Below, piece by piece: positions 33,889 through 42,478 of a stretch of 64,000 nucleotides of DNA. The DNA lies in assembly GCF_003713065.1 (NCBI RefSeq), contig NZ_CP033433.1, positions 1,585,001-1,649,000 of the forward strand, in the 5' to 3' direction. This stretch comes from Cohnella candidum (GTDB lineage: Bacteria > Bacillota > Bacilli > Paenibacillales > Paenibacillaceae). Within the stretch, counting starts at the first letter, position 1. Each line of letters opens with the position of its first letter. The position numbers were made by a program, and so were the translations under genes. The notes under the pieces were generated by a model. The model had not been told where the DNA came from. It worked only from the letters and a program-made list of their open reading frames with translations, and did not search any database.

Positions 33889-34005
33889 ATGTCTTTTGGC
33901 GTTCGTAGCTTAGGTCATCATCACTTTCATCACCACAGAATGGCAGCTTTTACACTTGTTCTTTTCATCCTGTTAGTTATCATATTGAGTACGGGTATTT
34001 GGTAA
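33889..34005 (+). CDS. YjcZ-family small sporulation-type membrane protein
   Basis: 38 aa, too short for usual gene callers: a His-rich start (MSFGVRSLGHHHFHHHRM) and one hydrophobic helix (FTLVLFILLVIILSTGIW). YjcZ/SscA-like proteins end with FxLxVVLFILLIIVGxxxW, and several act in spore assembly in Bacillales. ATG 33889 follows AAGGCGGTGA at good spacing, with a terminator 33 bases downstream, so it is a complete single-gene unit. Confidence 0.75.
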   Translation: MSFGVRSLGHHHFHHHRMAAFTLVLFILLVIILSTGIW

Positions 34006-34031
34006 AAATCATGTACTGATTTATCTCCCCA

Positions 34032-34202
34032 TCAGGGCCACCCCTGGTGGGTTTTTTTATAACCCAGTAAGTACCCGGCCTTCCAACTCCCATAATCAAA
34101 TTCCCAGTTAATTAATTTTAAACGGCTGTGATTGGATTTTGCTATTTCCCTTATTATTCGTTCCAATTCTGTAATGCGATCCTCTGCTGGTGTCGGAGCC
34201 TG
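34032..34202 (-). pseudogene. Small ORF fragment, unrecognised
   Basis: Minus-strand frame after a TAG: APTPAEDRITELERIIREIA, KSNHSRLKLINWEFDYGSWK, AGYLLGYKKT. Protein-like with a helical first half, but there is no start codon, and its 5' side is replaced by an IS110 remnant in another frame. Probably a truncated small gene. Confidence 0.4.
34038..34058 (+). terminator. Terminator of the YjcZ-like gene
   Basis: CCACC (34038-34042) pairs with GGTGG (34046-34050), extended by flanking G/C, then seven T. Confidence 0.75.
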
Positions 34203-34338
34203 CTAGACCAACGTTTCTGATCCGGTTAACGGTGGCCGCAAACTTCCTGGAGATAATAAACGCTGGGTCCACGCTGGCATAGACAACGAGCTTTTTTGGG
34301 TGATTAAACCGATCGATTTCACCGAATTCTGGCTGAAG
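34190..34338 (-). pseudogene. C-terminal remnant of an IS110-family transposase
   Basis: The minus strand encodes LQPEFGEIDRFNHPKKLVVY, ASVDPAFIISRKFAATVNRI, RNVGLAGSD. This fits the C-terminal transposase-20 domain of IS110 (IGDISRFxSxKKLVAYAGLDP...SGKF). It is truncated on both sides and could be the other half of the element whose N-terminal piece lies at 15545-15790, although they are 18 kb apart. Confidence 0.6.
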
Positions 34339-34419
34339 GCTTTATGGCCATAGTATCTTGATTAGATCTGTCTATTGGTGGTAAATAACTTTGACGCACT
34401 GGACCGGGAGGCAGATTTA

Positions 34420-34635
34420 ATGTCGGCCAATCAAGATAAATTACCACTAGCAAAAGATTTATCTTCGTTAAGTTTGTCTGAACTTATGGTTTATAATGCT
34501 CTCATAAAGATGGATGAACGTACCGATATTTCGAAAATCGCAAAAGAATGCCGTTTAACCGATCTTCAAGTTGTGGTTGCTTTGCAGTTACTGATCCATA
34601 AAAATTTGATTCCAAGCGATATATTCCTGCCATAA
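34420..34635 (+). CDS. Small winged-helix-like protein
   Basis: 71 aa. SLSLSELMVYNALIKMDERT, DISKIAKECRLTDLQVVVAL, QLLIHKNLIPSD has the spacing of a winged helix-turn-helix (helix 1 SELMVYNALI, helix 2 DISKIAKEC, recognition helix TDLQVVVALQLLI). ATG 34420 follows GGGAGG at 8 bases; the frame is open back to 34375 but without a ribosome site. A terminator follows at once. Possibly a small transcription factor, target unknown. Confidence 0.6.
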   Translation: MSANQDKLPLAKDLSSLSLSELMVYNALIKMDERTDISKIAKECRLTDLQVVVALQLLIHKNLIPSDIFLP

Positions 34636-34640
34636 CACTT

Positions 34641-34682
34641 GAAAAGTTCCCCGCTCGCCATAAGGCCGGCAGGGAACTTTTC
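34641..34682 (+). terminator. Terminator of the small winged-helix gene
   Basis: GAAAAGTTCCC (34641-34651) pairs with GGGAACTTTTC (34672-34682); both arms are A/T-ended, so it can act in both directions. Confidence 0.8.
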
Positions 34683-35441
34683 ATTATCCAGATATGCCTT
34701 ATTAAACTCGATATCGGACCCATAACAGGAAATGAGTACAATTTATCGGCGTGATAGGTCATATGAGGCGTAGTAAACCATGTTGAAGCTGACGGTAACA
34801 ACGGTATGTATTTTGGTTTTCGTTGTTATGATGGATCACCTTAAACAAGCCTGAATAAAAAAAACGGCCATTATTGGCGCTGGCCGCATGCGCTGCCGAT
34901 CCACACCTTAAACGCCTGACATCGACGTCCGTCCTTGGCCGAAAACCAAGCAATAGGAGGGGGTCCGCATTCCGGTATTTGCCCCTACCGGAATGTTTCG
35001 AAAGGACCTCTTGGGGAGGTATGGAGTAAACCCAAAATGACTTTTGCTGTACCTAGCTCCCTGGGCTTATTTCACTGCATTGCCCTTTTTTATTCGTTTC
35101 ATATCGCAATTAAACGATGATAGTACATGCAAAAGTCATATACTATATGCTCATAAGATAAGCTGAGTTTGGGCATGGAGGAATGGCTTTTACGAAATAG
35201 GCAACTGAATGCATTATCGATAAAAAATGGGGTTGCCGGCCAATAGGCATTCACAGCATCCTAGATAATAAATAACGCCATCTCCCAGAAGGGTGATGGC
35301 GTTATTTATCTTGGTATCTCTTGAACTCTGAAGTACTCGTTTGTTTACGACTTCCGCGCTCCGGCAATATTGAATATGAGGTGATCAGCGAATGGCGTTT
35401 TTGGTGGTCAGCCTAGCTGATTATATGAGTTCTCGATCTGT
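34683..35441. other. 759-base region without a supported gene
   Basis: Only short, unsupported frames. Two inverted repeats stand out: CATTCCGGTA (34968-34977) with TACCGGAATG (34986-34995), followed by TTTCG, and ATAAATAACGCCATC (35268-35282) with GATGGCGTTATTTAT (35295-35309). Both look like terminators of genes now lost, consistent with a degraded accessory segment. Confidence 0.55.
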
Positions 35442-35705
35442 ATGCCAAAGCGGATGACGGGATTTGAATTGTACTATTTTTATCCTCATCGTAAAGCGTT
35501 GCATTTTCATGTCCTCTATATCGCCACGGCGACCATCGCATCGCTTGTGTACGAATGGTTGGCGATGCAAGCTGGTTTCTTTTCATATCAGAGTTGGAAG
35601 CTAGTGTATTCTGCGATTTGTTACCCCGACATTTTAATCATCCTAGCAGCCCATTTCGCGTTTACGCGGTCGAAGATAAATCATGATTTCAGTTCGCAAC
35701 ATTGA
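35442..35705 (+). CDS. Small membrane protein, CBO0543-like, possibly truncated
   Basis: 87 aa: MTGFELYYFYPHRKALHFHVLYIATATIASLVYEWLAMQ, then a second hydrophobic stretch (IILAAHF). The PHRKxLHFHV motif recalls the CBO0543 family, whose members normally have further membrane segments on the N-terminal side. No ribosome site precedes the ATG, so this may be the end of a decayed gene. Confidence 0.45.
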   Translation: MPKRMTGFELYYFYPHRKALHFHVLYIATATIASLVYEWLAMQAGFFSYQSWKLVYSAICYPDILIILAAHFAFTRSKINHDFSSQH

Positions 35706-35944
35706 AATCAATCAAACAAAATAAAATATCCTGCAAACTAACACATCGAAAAGCTCTCTATTTTCCAAATGAACAAGTTGTACCACGAATTACTGGAAAT
35801 GAGCATGTTAAAAGCAAACAATTTACTCGAGAATTGCATGGGAATCCTTCAGTTCATAATCATTTAATAAATGCTTCACCGGATGTTTAGAAATCGATCT
35901 TATTGTAACAGTTGAAGCTACTGACCCACGAAGGAGTGCAAAAT

Positions 35945-36394
35945 TTGCTCGCATTCTTTGCCAACTATCCGCTGCTTTCCGCCCTCGCATCCATCGTTCT
36001 CGCGCAAGTGATAAAAGTGCCTTTATACTGGTTTACCAACAAGAAATGGGACCTACTTCGGAGCATAAGTACAGGAGGGATGCCCAGTTCGCATTCGGCG
36101 GGCGTATCTGCTCTTGCCACGGCCGTCGGGATTTCCGACGGTTTTTCATCTTCCGTATTTGCCGTCGCCGCAATGGTTAGCGTGATAACGATGTACGACG
36201 CGGCAGGCATCCGGCGACACGCCGGTATCCATGCGAAATTACTTAATCGGATATTAAAATCTCAATCAGCTCGGGCCTCCGATAAAAGGGATCCCGTTGT
36301 ACTGAAGGAAATGCTAGGGCACCGTCCGATCGAAGTCGTCACCGGTGCTATATTCGGTGGAATTGTCAGTATATTGCTGCACTTATTAATCTAA
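35945..36394 (+). CDS. Divergent PAP2-family membrane protein (YuiD-like)
   Basis: 149 aa. The N-terminal LAFFANYPLLSALASIVLAQVIKVPLYW and the motif ISTGGMPSSHSAGVSALA (PSSH of acid phosphatases), plus MYDAAGIRRHAG, define the small DUF212/YuiD family, a shortened PAP2 phosphatase. TTG 35945 lies 6 bases after AAGGAGTG; the longer start at 35912 has no ribosome site. It is followed 33 bases on by a diacylglycerol glucosyltransferase-like gene, so a role in lipid phosphate metabolism fits. Confidence 0.85.
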   Translation: MLAFFANYPLLSALASIVLAQVIKVPLYWFTNKKWDLLRSISTGGMPSSHSAGVSALATAVGISDGFSSSVFAVAAMVSVITMYDAAGIRRHAGIHAKLLNRILKSQSARASDKRDPVVLKEMLGHRPIEVVTGAIFGGIVSILLHLLI

Positions 36395-36426
36395 TATTTT
36401 AAGGTCTGAGGTAGGAGGCAATTGTC

Positions 36427-37605
36427 ATGAATAAGGACGCCACAATACTCATTATTTATTCTACCTTTGGCGATGGTCATCTCCAGGTGGCGAATTCGCT
36501 CAAGCAGACGTTTAACGATATGGGGTACGAACGGATCCATCTTGTCGATTTGCTCGCGGAAGCCCATCCGCTTTGGAATACGCTTTCTCGGTTCGCCTAT
36601 TTGAAAAGTACGGTCTATTGTCCAAAGTTGTACGGTCTAAGCTATCATATGGCCAATTCGCGAAAACAAAATCTTTGGCTGAATCAATGGCTGCATGCCA
36701 TCGGTAAACACAAAATATCGGCACTGATCGAAAAGTGGAAACCGGACGCGGTCATTCATACATTTCCCTTCCTTACGGTCCCACAGATGTCTCTCAAACG
36801 GGAAAGCTCGATGCCGTTGACCTTTACGGTGTTAACGGATTATGTACTTCACAGTCGTTGGATCCATCCCGGCACATACCGATATTTTGTCGCTACCGAG
36901 GATTTGAAAGGAGAAATGTTGCGATACGGAGTAAGCGACAAACAGGTCGTCGTCAGCGGCATTCCTGTTCGAAACCCATTTCTAAAGGAATTTATCCTAG
37001 AGACACTGTTTGAAAAATACAAGCTGAACCCCCAACGCAAATACTTGTTACTGGCCGCAGGCGCGCATGGCGTATTGTCTAATATCCGAGAACAGGTACA
37101 AACCATTTTGAAGGGCACTTCTTTCGATATCTTGCTCGTGTGCGGAAATAACGGAAAACTTGCTGCTCAAATGAAGAAGACGTATGCCAGTGAACAAAGG
37201 ATCCATGTATTCGGATACGTCAAAAAAATGGAAGAGCTGATGTCGGTTTCGGCTTGTCTTGTTACAAAAGCGGGCGGGATCACCCTCTCCGAAGCGGCAG
37301 TCAAGTCGCTCCCGGTCGTGGTATATCGGCCATTGCCCGGACAAGAAAAAGGGAACGCTGACTCGTTGTCCGCAAGGGGGGCGTTACTTATTGCAAATAA
37401 CTTGAATGAATTATCAGCCAATCTGGTTCGATTGGAGGATGATGGCTTTCGCCAGGAGATGGCGAGAGCCATGGGTCAAGTCCGCGAATATGACGCAGCG
37501 GGTACAATTGCGACGAATATTGTTCGTGAAATTCAACAGCACAGTTTTGCATGTGAACGGGTGAACATCCAACAGAATAGGCAGGCCGTTCAAAGATATC
37601 GTTAA
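36427..37605 (+). CDS. UgtP-like diacylglycerol glucosyltransferase (GT28)
   Basis: 392 aa, two-domain GT-B fold as in MGDG synthase/UgtP. N-terminal lipid-acceptor domain: TFGDGHLQVANSLKQTF and VLTDYVLHSRWIHPGTYRYF; C-terminal sugar-nucleotide domain: VFGYVKKMEELMSVSACLVTKAGGITLSEA and LPVVVYRPLPGQEKGNA, where UDP-sugar is held. Family role: transfer of glucose from UDP-glucose to diacylglycerol on the cytoplasmic face, giving glycolipids that anchor lipoteichoic acid. GGAGGC precedes the ATG. Probably co-transcribed with the YuiD-like gene. Confidence 0.85.
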   Translation: MNKDATILIIYSTFGDGHLQVANSLKQTFNDMGYERIHLVDLLAEAHPLWNTLSRFAYLKSTVYCPKLYGLSYHMANSRKQNLWLNQWLHAIGKHKISALIEKWKPDAVIHTFPFLTVPQMSLKRESSMPLTFTVLTDYVLHSRWIHPGTYRYFVATEDLKGEMLRYGVSDKQVVVSGIPVRNPFLKEFILETLFEKYKLNPQRKYLLLAAGAHGVLSNIREQVQTILKGTSFDILLVCGNNGKLAAQMKKTYASEQRIHVFGYVKKMEELMSVSACLVTKAGGITLSEAAVKSLPVVVYRPLPGQEKGNADSLSARGALLIANNLNELSANLVRLEDDGFRQEMARAMGQVREYDAAGTIATNIVREIQQHSFACERVNIQQNRQAVQRYR

Positions 37606-37735
37606 ACAAATAATTTTGCCGAGTTGTTCGCATTGAATTAAGAATTATTTAATGGGTGTTTCACGTGTTCTTCATTATTCGAAAGTACGATGATATGGGA
37701 TGTGTCCCAATTATTATCGAACAAGGAGGAAGGAC

Positions 37736-38653
37736 ATGAAAAAGAAATGGTTGATGACAGGCGGTGCGATTGGCATCAGTGGAGTCGTCATGCTGACGAC
37801 TGGCTTTACGGCCTTGGCTAGCACTTCCGGCTATGATGCGTACAAGTCGGCTCTCAAAACGACGAAAGCACTCAAGAGCGTAACTGTACAGGTTTCGGGA
37901 TCGTTGATGGACAACGGCACGATCCTTGAACAGGGACAAGGAACGCTCAAGGCAAACATGCAAAACGAAGCCAAAAGCGGAAACTTCCAAATTTCCGGTA
38001 AAAGCGGCAACGAGTCGCTTCAATTGTTCGCGCAAAACAATGGTGAAGTGTGGAAGACCAGCAACAACAATACTTATTATTTGAAGCAAGACAAGGCTGA
38101 TCAAGAAGAAGGCAACCACCAGGAAGGTAAATCCGCTTGGATGGATCAGCAAGCGGAAACCGTTGTTGACGCGCTTGTCGGCAATTTAAAGAATTATGTG
38201 CAGTCGACCACTCAGAGCGATGGTTCCAAGCAAATTTCGGTGCAATTGTCCCAAACTCAAATTCCTGCTGTCGTTCAGGCGCTAGCGCCGCTTGCCCTTC
38301 ATCGTTTTGGGAACGAAAATGGCGATTCCAACGAACATAAAGATCAACAAGATCCTGAGCGCGCATTCGGAGAGACCTTGTTATTAAACCAGGTGCTGCC
38401 GATTACGCAAGACATTCAAATTCAATCGTTCCGCTTAGATGCTACGATTAATGCAAGTAATCAAATCGAAAGTCAACAAGCCAGCATTACATTTACCGGG
38501 AAAGACACCAACGGCAACGCGCATACTGTTTCGTTCGACTTCGATGCAAAATTGACGGGATTCGATCAGACGGTGCCAGATACGATTGATTTGACGGGCA
38601 AAACTGTGAAAACGGTACAGGATCGTCATGAAGGCCACAATCACGAGGATTGA
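37736..38653 (+). CDS. Exported hypothetical protein before the ABC transporter
   Basis: 305 aa. Signal/anchor segment (LMTGGAIGISGVVMLTTGFTALAS), then a mature domain of alternating beta strands (KALKSVTVQVSGSLMDNGTILEQ...GTLKANMQNEAKSGNFQISGKSG), similar in style to lipoprotein-carrier-like folds, and a His/Asp-rich end (DRHEGHNHED) that may bind metal. Start ATG 37736 after AAGGAGGAAGGAC. A terminator follows, then the ABC genes. No named family recognised. Confidence 0.65.
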   Translation: MKKKWLMTGGAIGISGVVMLTTGFTALASTSGYDAYKSALKTTKALKSVTVQVSGSLMDNGTILEQGQGTLKANMQNEAKSGNFQISGKSGNESLQLFAQNNGEVWKTSNNNTYYLKQDKADQEEGNHQEGKSAWMDQQAETVVDALVGNLKNYVQSTTQSDGSKQISVQLSQTQIPAVVQALAPLALHRFGNENGDSNEHKDQQDPERAFGETLLLNQVLPITQDIQIQSFRLDATINASNQIESQQASITFTGKDTNGNAHTVSFDFDAKLTGFDQTVPDTIDLTGKTVKTVQDRHEGHNHED

Positions 38654-38695
38654 TTTTATGTAATGCCCAATAGTTGCATTCATAATCTATGGGAA

Positions 38696-38733
38696 AACAG
38701 CAGACCGAGCTTTCTTTGCTCGGGTCTGCTGTT
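38696..38733 (+). terminator. Terminator between the exported protein and the ABC operon
   Basis: AACAGCAGACCGAGC (38696-38710) pairs with GCTCGGGTCTGCTGTT (38718-38733) with one bulged G, then TATT. It is 26 bases before the ABC gene, so partial read-through is possible. Confidence 0.8.
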
Positions 38734-38758
38734 TATTCCAAGAAAGGGGAGTGGCAGG

Positions 38759-39493
38759 ATGTCAACAATTATTGAAGTTGATCGATTAAGTAAGCTTTAT
38801 CGTAACAATCGGGGAATCCGTGATATTCATCTGAAGCTTCACCAAGGAGATGTTTACGGCTTACTTGGGCCGAACGGAGCAGGCAAGACGACTTTATTAA
38901 AATTGATAACCGGTCTTATTCAAGCCGACCAAGGGAACGTCTGCTTGTTTGGCGAGCAGATGGAAAACTCATTTGAACGCGCAATGAGCAGGGTTGGGTG
39001 CATGATCGAATCCGCTGATTTTTATGATTACGTGTCCGCCAATCAATATTTATCGTTGATCGCCTCTTTTTATCCAAATGTAAACTCAAACCGAATAACG
39101 GAAATGCTACAAGAGGTAGGGCTTGACCGATATCAGAACGAAAAGATTAAACATTTTTCTACCGGCATGAAACAAAAGCTGGCACTAGCTGCTGCACTTC
39201 TTCCGAATCCAGAACTTGTCATTCTCGATGAGCCGACTAACGGTCTGGATATTGAGGGGATCGTCCTGTTTCGGAACGTAGTCAAACGGCGTGCGGCTGA
39301 AAAGGGTACAACTTTTCTTATTTCCAGTCACATGATTCACGAGTTGGAGCAGTTATGTAATCGTGTTGGCATTTTGTTTAATGGGGGAATGATGGTAGAA
39401 GGTGACGTGTCAGCTCTGCTTCAGGGTACCCCTACTTTAGAGCAGTATTATATTGAGCAATTGCAGAGTGCGAAGAAGGGGGATCCAACATGA
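38759..39493 (+). CDS. ABC transporter ATP-binding protein, BcrA type
   Basis: 244 aa. Walker A GPNGAGKTT, Q-loop region VGCMIESADFYDY, signature FSTGMKQKLALA, Walker B LVILDEPTNGLD, H-loop SSHMIHELE. The STGMKQ signature and overall length fit the BcrA/DrrA group that pairs with a six-helix permease. ATG 38759 follows AAAGGGGAGTGG. It overlaps the permease gene by 4 bases. With the kinase, regulator and UppP that follow, it suggests resistance to a lipid-II or undecaprenyl-phosphate-targeting peptide. Confidence 0.9.
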   Translation: MSTIIEVDRLSKLYRNNRGIRDIHLKLHQGDVYGLLGPNGAGKTTLLKLITGLIQADQGNVCLFGEQMENSFERAMSRVGCMIESADFYDYVSANQYLSLIASFYPNVNSNRITEMLQEVGLDRYQNEKIKHFSTGMKQKLALAAALLPNPELVILDEPTNGLDIEGIVLFRNVVKRRAAEKGTTFLISSHMIHELEQLCNRVGILFNGGMMVEGDVSALLQGTPTLEQYYIEQLQSAKKGDPT

Positions 39494-40239
39494 GCAGCTT
39501 GCTGGCGGGATACCGGAATGAGGTTCGTCTCATGACGTACCGCAGAAAGACCACTTATTTTTTACTCTTTTCAGCCATACTGCCTATACTTCTCGCCCTA
39601 GCCTTTCATGCCCTTGGTCCTCGTATCGGTTGGATCGCTGTCAGCGCATCCTTTCCCATTCAGATCCTCAGTATTTATACTGCTCTATGGATCCCTTTAT
39701 TTTTATTTCTTTCCATTGCAGATATTTTTCCTCATGAAGTGGCCTCCAAAACGTTAAAACTTTCTCTGTTGCGACCCATTACCCGATTTCGTGTCTATAT
39801 GGCCAAGACACTTGTCCTTTTTACTGCCATTGCCGCTATTTTTCTGTTGTTGGCGTCTGTCTCGATCGTTTGCAATTTAGCAGCAGGATCTTCGGTGATG
39901 AATGGAATGGATTACTTCGATGTCCTTAAGGCTTACCTGGCAAGTTTTATCTCCATGTGCGCGCTTGCTGCTCTTTTCGTATTTGTGGCGCAGTTGTTTC
40001 AAAGCGTGAGCGGATTCGTCGTTTTTGCGATCGTACTATATGCTGTTGTGAAGGTTCTTCCTTATTTCGTCAAAGGGTTTTCTGCATTTTCAATTGCATC
40101 TTACACGGACTGGTACGTTCTTTGGCTGGCTGGCGCTGTATCCGTTGGAAAAATAGTAATCACGGCCTTGTTTATTTTATCTGCCCTCGTCTTGTTCCTC
40201 TCACTTGGATTTTTACGGTTTGATCGCAAAGAAGCTTAA
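39490..40239 (+). CDS. ABC transporter permease, BcrB/ABC-2 type
   Basis: 249 aa with six hydrophobic segments. The N-terminus MSSLLAGYRNEVRLMTYRRKTTYFLLFS is the usual cytoplasmic helix of ABC-2 permeases; PHEVASKTLKLSLLRPITRFRVYMAK is the coupling loop. It overlaps the ATPase by ATGA and ends 18 bases before the kinase gene. Acts in the membrane as partner of the ATPase. Confidence 0.85.
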   Translation: MSSLLAGYRNEVRLMTYRRKTTYFLLFSAILPILLALAFHALGPRIGWIAVSASFPIQILSIYTALWIPLFLFLSIADIFPHEVASKTLKLSLLRPITRFRVYMAKTLVLFTAIAAIFLLLASVSIVCNLAAGSSVMNGMDYFDVLKAYLASFISMCALAALFVFVAQLFQSVSGFVVFAIVLYAVVKVLPYFVKGFSAFSIASYTDWYVLWLAGAVSVGKIVITALFILSALVLFLSLGFLRFDRKEA

Positions 40240-40257
40240 TTTGCGGAGTTGATTCTG

Positions 40258-41724
40258 TTGTCCATCCGTTTAAAATTATTGATCTCCTATGCCGCGATGC
40301 TCATCGTTCCGCTCATTCTGATGGTTGTCACCGCATTATTATTCGTGTTCGTGTACCGAGGAGATATTCAAAATATTAAAAGTTTCTACGAAACGCAAGT
40401 AGAAGGCTTTGACGATGGAGATTATCACCACATTATCAAGCATTTGATCTCGCAAAACTCGACTCTTTTGACTGACCCCAGTTATTTAGCCGATTTCAAC
40501 GAGGAAATGAAACAAAAGAGCGGCTACGTTGTCGTTCGTTTGAACGATTCAATGTTATTCGTGCCGGAGCTGATTCGCGTGAATGGCTCACTTTTGGCCA
40601 GTTTGCCGCAATACAATAGCGTAGGATTCCGAGGTGAATTGCCGACGCAGTCATACGGCAATGAGCTATTTCAAGTGAATCAATTCGATTTCCTGACTCA
40701 AACAGGCGGTAAGGGCAGCCTTTATTTGGTTATCAAAGTGGATCCGCTCGTATACTTTGCGCGGAAGTACTTTCCGAGCTTGTTTGCCGTGCTCGTGGTC
40801 ATCCTTGTACTTACGCATTCGTTTCTTACTTATGTCATGTCCAAAAGTATTATCCGGCCGCTCCGACAGCTCCGATCGGCGACGCAGCAAATAAAAAATG
40901 GGAATCTTAATTTTCAAGTCAAGGTTTCCGGCAAAGACGAAATCGGTCAACTTGGAAATGATTTCGAAGAAATGAGATCTCAGCTTCAGAAATCTATACT
41001 TTTGCAGCTTCAATATGAAGAAAATCGCAAGGAATTGATTTCGAACATTTCGCACGATTTGAAAACGCCTCTTACCTCTATTCAGGGCTATGTCGACGGC
41101 ATCCTGGAAGGCGTCGCCGATTCACCTGAAAAAACGGAGAAATATATGAAGACAATTGCTGCCAAAGCTGAAGAAATGGATCGGTTAATCAATGAGTTGT
41201 TCCTCTTTTCTAAATTGGATTTAAAAAGAATTCCTTTTATTTTTGAAGTAGTTCCCGTTCAGATGTTTATGACAGATTGGACAGAAGAACTTCAGTTTGA
41301 ACTAGAAAAAATGGACATTCATCTAGGGACTACTTGGCAATTGGATCATGATGCAACGGTATTAATGGACCGCGAGAAATTCAAGCGGGTATTGAGCAAT
41401 GTCATCCAGAACAGCTTGAAATATATGGACAAGGAAGAAAAACGAATTTCTATTCGCGCAACTTCGACGGATTGGGAATTCCATATTGAAATAGAGGACA
41501 ACGGATCGGGGATAGCGGCCTCATCCTTACCGCACATTTTTGACCGATTCTACCGAGCCGAGCAATCCCGTAATTCCAGTACAGGAGGCAGCGGTTTGGG
41601 ACTAGCGATCGCGAAGCAAATTATGGAGAGCCACGGAGGAACGATTGCAGCTGAGAGCAAGGAAGGTGTAGGCACCATAATCTTGCTGACGCTGCCACTT
41701 CAAGCGAAGGAGGTATCCGTTTGA
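40258..41724 (+). CDS. Sensor histidine kinase with extracellular loop and HAMP
   Basis: 488 aa. TM1 (LLISYAAMLIVPLILMVVTALLFVFV), about 130-residue outer domain, TM2 (LFAVLVVILVLTHSFLTYVM), HAMP (KSIIRPLRQLRSATQQIKNG), HisKA with the phosphorylated His in ISNISHDLKTPLTSI, and ATPase boxes NVIQNSLKYM, EDNGSGI, GGSGLGLAI. I prefer TTG 40258 (MSIRLKLLISY) to TTG 40249, which abuts the GCGGAG ribosome site. It overlaps the regulator gene by 4 bases. The large outer domain suggests direct sensing rather than the short-loop transporter-dependent BceS style. Confidence 0.9.
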   Translation: MSIRLKLLISYAAMLIVPLILMVVTALLFVFVYRGDIQNIKSFYETQVEGFDDGDYHHIIKHLISQNSTLLTDPSYLADFNEEMKQKSGYVVVRLNDSMLFVPELIRVNGSLLASLPQYNSVGFRGELPTQSYGNELFQVNQFDFLTQTGGKGSLYLVIKVDPLVYFARKYFPSLFAVLVVILVLTHSFLTYVMSKSIIRPLRQLRSATQQIKNGNLNFQVKVSGKDEIGQLGNDFEEMRSQLQKSILLQLQYEENRKELISNISHDLKTPLTSIQGYVDGILEGVADSPEKTEKYMKTIAAKAEEMDRLINELFLFSKLDLKRIPFIFEVVPVQMFMTDWTEELQFELEKMDIHLGTTWQLDHDATVLMDREKFKRVLSNVIQNSLKYMDKEEKRISIRATSTDWEFHIEIEDNGSGIAASSLPHIFDRFYRAEQSRNSSTGGSGLGLAIAKQIMESHGGTIAAESKEGVGTIILLTLPLQAKEVSV

Positions 41725-42407
41725 AAAAAGTATTAATCATTGAGGATGAACCATCCATTGCGGAGCTTCAACGCGATTATTTGCAAATGAACGGATATGA
41801 AGTACAAATTGCCATCGAAGGCGAGTCCGGGCTTGCATTTGGATTATCCGGAGATTTTGATTTGATTGTATTGGATTTAATGCTGCCGAAATTGAGCGGA
41901 TTTGAAATTTGCAAGCGAATTCGCGAACATTCGAACATTCCAATTGTGATGGTAACCGCGAGACGAGAAGACATAGACGTCATCCGCGGACTAGGATTGG
42001 GCGCGGACGATTACATCGTAAAACCATTTAAACCCGCTGAATTGGTTGCGCGCGTAAAAGCTCATCTCACCCGTTACGATCGACTGGTAGGCAGAAAAAA
42101 TGGATCGAATGAAGTATCGGTAAATGGACTCAGTATCAATCCAGACGAAAGACGTGTTTTCATTCGAGAGAAGGAAATAACGTTGACGGCCAAAGAGTTC
42201 GAATTGTTGTATTTTATGGCCTCAAATCCAAACCACGTTTTCAGTAAGGAGCATTTGTTTGAACGTCTTTGGGGTTACGACGCCTCGGGAGATACCCAGA
42301 CGGTAACCGTTCATATCCGTAAACTTCGGGAAAAAATAGAAGTTGATTCCAGCGATCCTCAGTTTATTGAAACCGTGTGGGGGGCGGGGTACCGATTTCG
42401 TATTTGA
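41721..42407 (+). CDS. OmpR-family response regulator
   Basis: 228 aa. Receiver domain 1-115: acidic pair EDEPS, phospho-acceptor Asp in DLIVLDLMLPK, switch Thr in VMVTARRED, Lys in DYIVKPFKPAE. Winged-helix DNA-binding domain from about 130 (LTAKEFELLYFMASNPNHVFS...DTQTVTVHIRKLREKIE). TTG start shares bases with the kinase stop, so the two are translationally coupled. Likely target: the promoter of its own ABC/UppP cluster. Confidence 0.93.
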   Translation: MKKVLIIEDEPSIAELQRDYLQMNGYEVQIAIEGESGLAFGLSGDFDLIVLDLMLPKLSGFEICKRIREHSNIPIVMVTARREDIDVIRGLGLGADDYIVKPFKPAELVARVKAHLTRYDRLVGRKNGSNEVSVNGLSINPDERRVFIREKEITLTAKEFELLYFMASNPNHVFSKEHLFERLWGYDASGDTQTVTVHIRKLREKIEVDSSDPQFIETVWGAGYRFRI

Positions 42408-42478
42408 GAAAAAGTTATAAAAATATGGAAATTATAGTTTTGATGAGAAAGTCAGATGAAACGGAGGAAGGTTAAACT

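Noticed and set aside
35702-35890. 62-codon frame between the CBO0543-like and PAP2 genes
   Set aside because: Low-complexity composition, no ribosome binding site, no family resemblance.
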